Position numbers and translations under genes: made by a program. Of a stretch of DNA of 64,000 nt, positions 59,480 to 64,000 are shown piece by piece. The notes under the pieces were generated by a model. The model saw only the letters and a list, made by a program, of their open reading frames with translations, searched no databases and had not been told where the DNA came from. Origin of the DNA: Candidatus Poribacteria bacterium (GTDB taxonomy: Bacteria; Poribacteria; WGA-4E; WGA-3G); NCBI GenBank assembly GCA_022827885.1, contig JAJEIP010000062.1, positions 1-64,000 on the forward strand, written 5' to 3'. Positions within the stretch are counted from its first letter, which is position 1. Each line of letters begins with the position of its first letter.

Positions 59480-59902
59480 ATGAAGAAATGGCCCGCATTC
59501 GACAGTAATGGTGATCTACCTATCGGAATTCATCAAGCAACTTTGACCGAAATTCTACAGCATTTTGGTACTGGGACTCCACAAAGAGAACTTGCTGGAC
59601 AGCAATTGGAACGCATTTTCCTATTGGCAAACAGCACTGGACAAGTGGCACGATTCATTGTGTTTGGTTCATTTGTAACAGCTAAGTCTTCTCCCGGTGA
59701 CGTAGATATTTTTCTACTCATGGAGGATTCTTTTGATGTCGCTCAAGTGCATGGTGAAGCTGCTCTCGTTTTTGATACACAGAAGACACAAGATGTTCTG
59801 GGAGCAAGCATTTTTTGGATTTGTAAACAAGGGCAATTGGCAGTGAACAGGAAGCGGTGGAAGACTGGCAAATTAAACGCGATGACTCGCGGCGCGGCAT
59901 AG
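59480..59902 (+). CDS. Nucleotidyltransferase-like protein (DUF6932-like)
   Basis: The 140-aa protein has a minimal nucleotidyltransferase signature, FIVFGSFVTAKSSPGDVDIFLLM (GS...D.D), after an N-terminal segment MKKWPAFDSNGDLPIG typical of DUF6932-type proteins. It lacks the long C-terminal part of classical polymerase-beta enzymes. Such small proteins can act in toxin-antitoxin pairs; the next gene, 15 bp downstream, is a candidate partner. Confidence 0.7.
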   Translation: MKKWPAFDSNGDLPIGIHQATLTEILQHFGTGTPQRELAGQQLERIFLLANSTGQVARFIVFGSFVTAKSSPGDVDIFLLMEDSFDVAQVHGEAALVFDTQKTQDVLGASIFWICKQGQLAVNRKRWKTGKLNAMTRGAA

Positions 59903-59917
59903 TTGAGGTAATTCATA

Positions 59918-60214
59918 ATGATTCAAAATGATCAAGAACTTAAAGCAACACTGAATCGCATCGAGCGTTTTCAAAAACAGATCGAAAAACTCCAGCAGGT
60001 TGAAACCAACCCACGCAATTATGAGTTATCCGCGGGTGGTTTTCTTTCCGAAATAGATCGGATGAATCTTGAAGTGGCGGAATATTTATCTGTTCATTCA
60101 AGCGAACTGATAAAACCAATTGCTGATACTGTTCCCATAAAAACAGATGATCTGATTTTTCATTCCTCAACATGGCACGGGTGGGGGAGCTCTTTGCAGG
60201 CAGCGTCCTCGTAA
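59918..60214 (+). CDS. Small helical protein, possible partner of the nucleotidyltransferase
   Basis: The 98-aa protein is mostly helical: MIQNDQELKATLNRIERFQK followed by more heptad-like sequence, then SEIDRMNLEVAEYLSVH. I do not recognise a named family with certainty, but many antitoxin-like proteins look like this (a small helical hairpin with an R..LE.E..EY pattern). It lies 15 bp after the DUF6932-like gene and 23 bp before the next small gene. Confidence 0.65.
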   Translation: MIQNDQELKATLNRIERFQKQIEKLQQVETNPRNYELSAGGFLSEIDRMNLEVAEYLSVHSSELIKPIADTVPIKTDDLIFHSSTWHGWGSSLQAASS

Positions 60215-60237
60215 CGGAATAGCGATTTGGAGAGAAG

Positions 60238-60501
60238 ATGAACACACTCAGAGTTTTTGCAGACTTCCATAATGCCGATCCAAAAGGTAGAGTGCGGTTG
60301 AACTGCGTTGGTACGATAGCAGATCTCAAACGTCACGGAATTATGCTGCAAGAGGGACAATCCCTTATCATCTACAGCGAAGAGTTGGAGGTTGACGGTG
60401 TTGTTCACTACTCAGAGGAAGAAACGTTGTGGACAGCCATGATTGATTGGAATGCCATTCGAGAAGTACAACCCGCAGTCTCTCAACTTCCTCTAATTTA
60501 G
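60238..60501 (+). CDS. Hypothetical protein, 87 aa
   Basis: The small soluble protein reads MNTLRVFADFHNADPKGRVR, LKRHGIMLQEGQSLIIYSEE and so on, and is probably beta-rich. TTGGAGAGAAG lies directly before the ATG, so translation is likely. The family is unknown to me. Its closeness to the two genes upstream suggests a three-gene transcript. Confidence 0.65.
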   Translation: MNTLRVFADFHNADPKGRVRLNCVGTIADLKRHGIMLQEGQSLIIYSEELEVDGVVHYSEEETLWTAMIDWNAIREVQPAVSQLPLI

Positions 60502-60610
60502 GTCCCCTCTATATGTTCGGAAAAAATCGGCAAATGGTGCCCATTACCGGAATAAAGATAGACAACAGTTGAAAGCCACTTTTTGAAAAAAATTTAGGAT
60601 GTGAAAAGGT

Positions 60611-60655
60611 ATAATCCGTGAAATCCGCGTCATCCGTATAATCCGCGATTCTGAC
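60611..60655 (-). repeat. gtctgaatcgcgga repeat, copy F
   Basis: ataatccgtgaaatccgcgt followed by catccgtataatccgcgatt and ctgac matches the right arm of the 52311-52439 element (inverted orientation relative to copy A). Confidence 0.65.
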
Positions 60656-60673
60656 CTGCCCGCAACATTGAAA

Positions 60674-60702
60674 TTGACAAACAGCCACATACATGCTATG
60701 AT
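60674..60702 (+). promoter_or_regulatory. Sigma-70-type promoter of the FRG-TPR pair
   Basis: TTGACA (60674-60679), a 17-bp spacer and TATGAT (60697-60702). Transcription should start near 60709, at the ATG (60708) used by the ORF track, which therefore lacks a leader. Confidence 0.8.
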
Positions 60703-60740
60703 TTAACATGAGAGGGAATTCGTATCGTGGAGCACAAAGT

Positions 60741-61460
60741 TTGAACACACCAGAAACCGAACTCAACAGGATTTTGGAGATAATCGGCGAAATAGCAGAA
60801 ACAACTGCTGGTGGCGATTATATCTATCGCGGTGAACCGCAACACTATGAGGAAGTTTCCTCAAGTCTATGGCGTGAATGCCGGAAAGAGATTGGGACGG
60901 AGGAATTTGATATAGAAGCCATCCAAGCACGGATGCTGGAATTGGCTAAAAACTATACCCACGAAGCAGACGATTTTGAAATTTTGACTGAACTCCAGCA
61001 TTACGATGGTCACACCAATCTTATAGACTTTACAACTGATAGCCACATAGCCCTTTTCTTCGCATGTGACGGTTTTCTCGACAAACCCGGGAGGATTATT
61101 TTATTCCAAAGAACTGAAAATATAAATGAAAGTCACAAAATTAGGGAACCACAGAATCCAAGAAACCGGGTCATAGCACAGAAAAGTATATTTGTTCGAC
61201 CTCCCAAGGGTTTTCTTGATCCGAGGCAGTACGATGTGATTGATATTCCTAAATCGCTTAAAGAACCAATATTAGATCACCTGCAAAAACATCATGGTAT
61301 CTCAACACAAACTGTTTACAATGACCTCCACGGGTTTATTAGGAACCAGAGTGAACATCAGAAAACATGTATAGAAGTTTATCAGGTTGGAACGCAGCCG
61401 AGCAAAGATATTTTAGAGACTGCCCCAGATGAAACCGATAACATAATGGAGCATCAATAA
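60741..61460 (+). CDS. FRG-domain protein
   Basis: The 239-aa protein carries an FRG domain: DYIYRGEPQHYEEVSSSLWR, LTELQHYDGHTNLIDFTTDS and HIALFFACDG, with the FRG-family Arg-Gly and Thr/Asp pattern. FRG domains are ADP-ribosyltransferase-like and often sit in toxin or defence contexts; no activity has been shown here. The TTG at 60741 with GTGGAG at good spacing is preferred, because the ATG at 60708 lies at the predicted transcription start. Its TAA overlaps the next ATG (TAATG). Confidence 0.83.
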   Translation: MNTPETELNRILEIIGEIAETTAGGDYIYRGEPQHYEEVSSSLWRECRKEIGTEEFDIEAIQARMLELAKNYTHEADDFEILTELQHYDGHTNLIDFTTDSHIALFFACDGFLDKPGRIILFQRTENINESHKIREPQNPRNRVIAQKSIFVRPPKGFLDPRQYDVIDIPKSLKEPILDHLQKHHGISTQTVYNDLHGFIRNQSEHQKTCIEVYQVGTQPSKDILETAPDETDNIMEHQ

Positions 61461-62416
61461 TGCAGACCCAAACAGATCAGGCATCTTACGATATAGCCAT
61501 TCAGCACTATAACAGAGCAATTACACTCAAACCCACCTATGCCCAAGCCTATAACTACCGCGGCATCGCGTATAGTCATAAAGGCGAAATTGACCGCGCT
61601 ATTGAAGATTTTAGCACCGCGATAAGACGCAAGGAAAACTATGCCGAAGCCTACAGTAACCGCGGTGGTGCATATCGCCTTAAAGGAGAATATGACCGTT
61701 CCATTGAAGACTGTAACACAGCGATAAGATTGGACCCTGATTTACCAGAAGCCTATAACAATCGTGGGATAGTTTATAAACTCAAAGGTGAGATAGATCG
61801 AGCGATTGAAGACTATAGCACCGCAATAGCACTGAATCCAAACTATACCTATGCCTATTACAATCGCGGTGTTGCTTACTGTCATAGACACGATGATATC
61901 TCTATCGCCGAGGACCTTAATAGAGCTATTGAAAACTTTAACAAAGTGATAGAACTCAATCCCAATTATCTCAGAGCGTATTCTGCCGCTTCTGATACCC
62001 ATTATGAACTCGGCACCTATTACTATGCTGAAGGTAACGATGACCTTGCCATCAAAAACTATACCAAAGCGATACAACTGAACCCAAATCCGCGTCTCTA
62101 TAACAACCGAGGCAATGTCTACGCCCAAAAAGGGAAATATGACCTTGCCATCAATGACTATAACGAAGCAATAAAAGTCGAGTCAGATTTGGCAGAGGCA
62201 CTTTATGATGCAGTGTCATACTACAATCGCGGTATGGCATTTTTACACTTGCAAGAATGGGAAAAAGCCAAAGAAGATCTTACGACTGCCAGAGACAAGC
62301 AGGAAAATATCATCATTCAGCAGTTTCGTAAGGAGTACGAAAGTGTTGCCGAGTTTGAACAGACACATAATGTAAAACTACCGGAAGACATCGCCGCGTT
62401 GCTAACTTCCCCATAA
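61460..62416 (+). CDS. TPR protein coupled to the FRG gene
   Basis: The 318-aa protein is built almost entirely of about seven TPRs (AYNYRGIAYSHKGEIDRAIE and so on). It ends with a cap ESVAEFEQTHNVKLPEDI that closely resembles the end of the TIR-TPR protein at 52490. It has no catalytic domain. The start overlaps the FRG stop by one base, so the two are translated together and the proteins probably form a complex: FRG as effector and TPR as sensor or inhibitor (inference). Confidence 0.85.
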   Translation: MQTQTDQASYDIAIQHYNRAITLKPTYAQAYNYRGIAYSHKGEIDRAIEDFSTAIRRKENYAEAYSNRGGAYRLKGEYDRSIEDCNTAIRLDPDLPEAYNNRGIVYKLKGEIDRAIEDYSTAIALNPNYTYAYYNRGVAYCHRHDDISIAEDLNRAIENFNKVIELNPNYLRAYSAASDTHYELGTYYYAEGNDDLAIKNYTKAIQLNPNPRLYNNRGNVYAQKGKYDLAINDYNEAIKVESDLAEALYDAVSYYNRGMAFLHLQEWEKAKEDLTTARDKQENIIIQQFRKEYESVAEFEQTHNVKLPEDIAALLTSP

Positions 62417-63118
62417 GAATATCAGTAAAGTGATTTATCGCCAGCTTGCAAAATGTTACACTTTTCGCCAATTTATTTTTTTTGGGAAAGAAAAATCGAA
62501 GAAAAAAATCGCGCCTAAACCCGCACACGCATTGGATTCTTAGACAATTTTAGCAAGTTACCCAAAACACAAAAAAGTTACCGAATCGTAACTTTATTAT
62601 CAAAACACTATAAATAAATTAACATTTGTTATCTATAAGGACTAATTGAAACCGAGTCTGAAGTTTCAGAGTAAGCATTTCAGATACTTCCTATCAAAAC
62701 CGTTCAAAACCCAGTCATCATCCACGCTCGCACCCTTTTTCAAATTTTACTCTGAATACTCTGAAACTTACCACATTTTCTTATCCTTATGTCTGAGTTG
62801 CGCCTCCGTGATTGAGACCTTATTGAGTGCTGATAACTGCATACTTCTGAACAGGGTCATTTAGTTTTAAGAAATTATCGGATTGTCTGGCGTTGGAACA
62901 CTTCTTTTCAATGTCCGAAGCGGTTACAAACCGCTCCTACCGGGTCCGTTTAGGTAAAAATGTCTTAAAAAACGGAAAACTAAATGCCCTAACTCCTGAA
63001 ACAAAAAATCTTGAAAAAAACCCTCAAATATGAGATAATGTATTTTGGAATCAAAATACCATATAGGGCGAAACTTACAGGTTTCCCAGATTACAAAGCA
63101 AAGGAGCAAATACGCAAG
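62417..63118. other. Gene-poor, AT-rich stretch with inverted repeats
   Basis: No convincing gene lies in these 702 bp; the 72-aa ORF at 62646 has no family match or Shine-Dalgarno. Three inverted pairs are visible. They are aagtttcagagta / tactctgaaactt (62661-62673 and 62757-62769), catttagtttt / aaaactaaatg (62858-62868 and 62976-62986), and the hairpin agcggtt-aca-aaccgct (62919-62935). The last belongs to the GTAGG hairpin family. The region marks the right edge of the defence island. Confidence 0.6.
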
Positions 63119-64000
63119 ATGCCACTGAACAGGAAAATACGTTACGGCATGGTCGGGGGTGGACCGGATGCCTTCATCGGTGCTGTCCATCGTAAAGCCG
63201 CCGCACTCGATGGAGAAATAGATCTCGTTGCGGGTGCATTCTCATCATCACCCGAAAAATCGCAACAACAAGGTGCCGAACTCTTCCTCGATGCAAACCG
63301 GGTCTACGGATCTTATCAAGAGATGGCAGAGAAGGAGAACCAACTTCCCGAAGGCGAACGTATCGACTTCGTCTCAATCGTGACACCGAACCACATCCAT
63401 TTCGATGTCGCTAAAACCTTTATTGAAGCAGGGTTCCACGTCGTCTGCGATAAACCGATGACAACAACGGTTGCCGATGCTGAAGCACTATGCAACCTCG
63501 TCAAAGAACACGATGTCGTTTTCGCACTCACACACAACTACACCGGCTATCCGATGGTGAAACAGGCACGTGAACTCGTGAAAGCGGGAAAACTCGGAAC
63601 GCTCCGCAAAATCGTCGTTGAATATCCGCAAGGCTGGCTCGCAACATTTTTAGAGGACGAAGGTGCGAAACAAGCCGTCTGGCGCACAGATCCGAAGCAA
63701 GCCGGTGCGTCCTCATGTATCGGAGATATCGGTTCCCATGCCGAGAACCTGGCACACTATATCACAGGCCTCGACATTGAAGAAATCTGTGCGGATATGA
63801 CCACTTTTGTAGAAGGACGCTTATTAGAAGACGATGGCAATCTACTCGTGCATTATGAAAACGGCGTCCGCGGTGTGCTTTATGCGTCACAAATCTCGGT
63901 AGGCGAAGAGAACAATCTGCGTATCCGTGTTTACGGCACTGACGCGTCCCTGGAATGGCAGCAGGAGAATCCGAACTATCTCTACGTTCGTTTTCCCGAT
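63119..64000 (+). CDS. Gfo/Idh/MocA-family oxidoreductase, cut by window edge
   Basis: The first 294 residues are visible; the ORF track omits it because it runs off the window. The N-terminus has a Rossmann start (IRYGMVGGGPDAFIGAVHRK). It is followed by the family motifs DFVSIVTPNHIHFDVAK and HVVCDKPMTT, and GDIGSHAENLAHYITG of the C-terminal domain. Such enzymes are NAD(P)-dependent sugar or inositol dehydrogenases. AAGGAG lies 13 bp before the ATG. It is outside the defence island. Confidence 0.92.
   Translation, partial: MPLNRKIRYGMVGGGPDAFIGAVHRKAAALDGEIDLVAGAFSSSPEKSQQQGAELFLDANRVYGSYQEMAEKENQLPEGERIDFVSIVTPNHIHFDVAKTFIEAGFHVVCDKPMTTTVADAEALCNLVKEHDVVFALTHNYTGYPMVKQARELVKAGKLGTLRKIVVEYPQGWLATFLEDEGAKQAVWRTDPKQAGASSCIGDIGSHAENLAHYITGLDIEEICADMTTFVEGRLLEDDGNLLVHYENGVRGVLYASQISVGEENNLRIRVYGTDASLEWQQENPNYLYVRFPD

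Noticed and set aside
50281-60655. Repeated gaatcgcggat motifs as a CRISPR array
   Set aside because: Copies are spread over 10 kb, inverted and diverged, with no regular repeat-spacer spacing and no cas genes.
62646-62864. 72-aa plus-strand ORF in the right-hand gap
   Set aside because: No Shine-Dalgarno or homology signal, and it is composed of inverted-repeat sequence.

Overview
The window reads as a chromosome segment from a diderm (two-membrane) bacterium with moderate GC. It encodes BamA, Skp, LpxD, Lnt, LolC/LolD, a PorV/PorQ-type barrel and a DUF5916 barrel. It also encodes a GGGP-synthase homologue next to a UbiA-type prenyltransferase. This mix, plus TPR-rich accessory genes and many short palindromic intergenic repeats, resembles Candidatus Poribacteria or a related FCB-group lineage. 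The taxonomy is inferred from gene content only; no marker gene was compared.

Layout: 1-8.4 kb (minus strand) holds a HAD hydrolase cut by the edge, leuD-leuC, a solute-binding lipoprotein, RNase J and LeuRS. 8.5-9.5 kb has two small plus-strand genes. 9.6-17.1 kb (minus) holds GroEL, a secreted protein, an NFACT/RqcH protein, a DapA-family lyase, a DUF5683-like protein and a PorV/PorQ barrel. 17.3-38.7 kb (plus) is a long housekeeping stretch: DUF5916 barrel, lnt, prfB (with a programmed +1 frameshift), lysS, GNAT, lolC-lolD, ilvE, bamA-skp-lpxD, UbiA prenyltransferase, TrmH/SpoU methyltransferase, GGGP synthase, grpE-dnaJ and prmA. 38.7-42.2 kb has a small dihaem cytochrome, a PIG-L deacetylase, a tandem PurS-like protein, a methyltransferase and an SMP-30 lactonase-like protein.

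From about 42.3 to 62.4 kb lies a defence/accessory island, all on the plus strand: Uma2 nuclease; a PLD-SNF2 helicase plus an Eco57I-type methylase; an AAA ATPase fused to a DUF4435/TOPRIM-like region (PARIS/OLD-like); a TIR-TPR protein; a two-gene Pycsar module (CNB-TIR effector plus nucleotide cyclase); a TIR-TIR-TPR protein; a decayed TIR-TPR remnant; a nucleotidyltransferase-like cassette; and a translationally coupled FRG-TPR pair. The island is interspersed with dispersed inverted repeats. One of these supplies the stop codon of the methylase gene. The window ends inside a Gfo/Idh/MocA-family oxidoreductase.

The most novel candidate is the family of toxin-like domains (TIR, TIR-TIR, FRG) attached to, or coupled with, very similar TPR arrays. 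Two of these arrays share a C-terminal cap of the form SVA.FEQ.....LPEDI.A.LT. The clearest assignable known system is Pycsar. Outside the island, the GGGP synthase/UbiA pair hints at archaeal-type ether-lipid chemistry.

CDS starts were moved from the ORF track wherever a Shine-Dalgarno sequence, promoter position or overlap supported it. No tRNA, rRNA or CRISPR array was recognised by eye.
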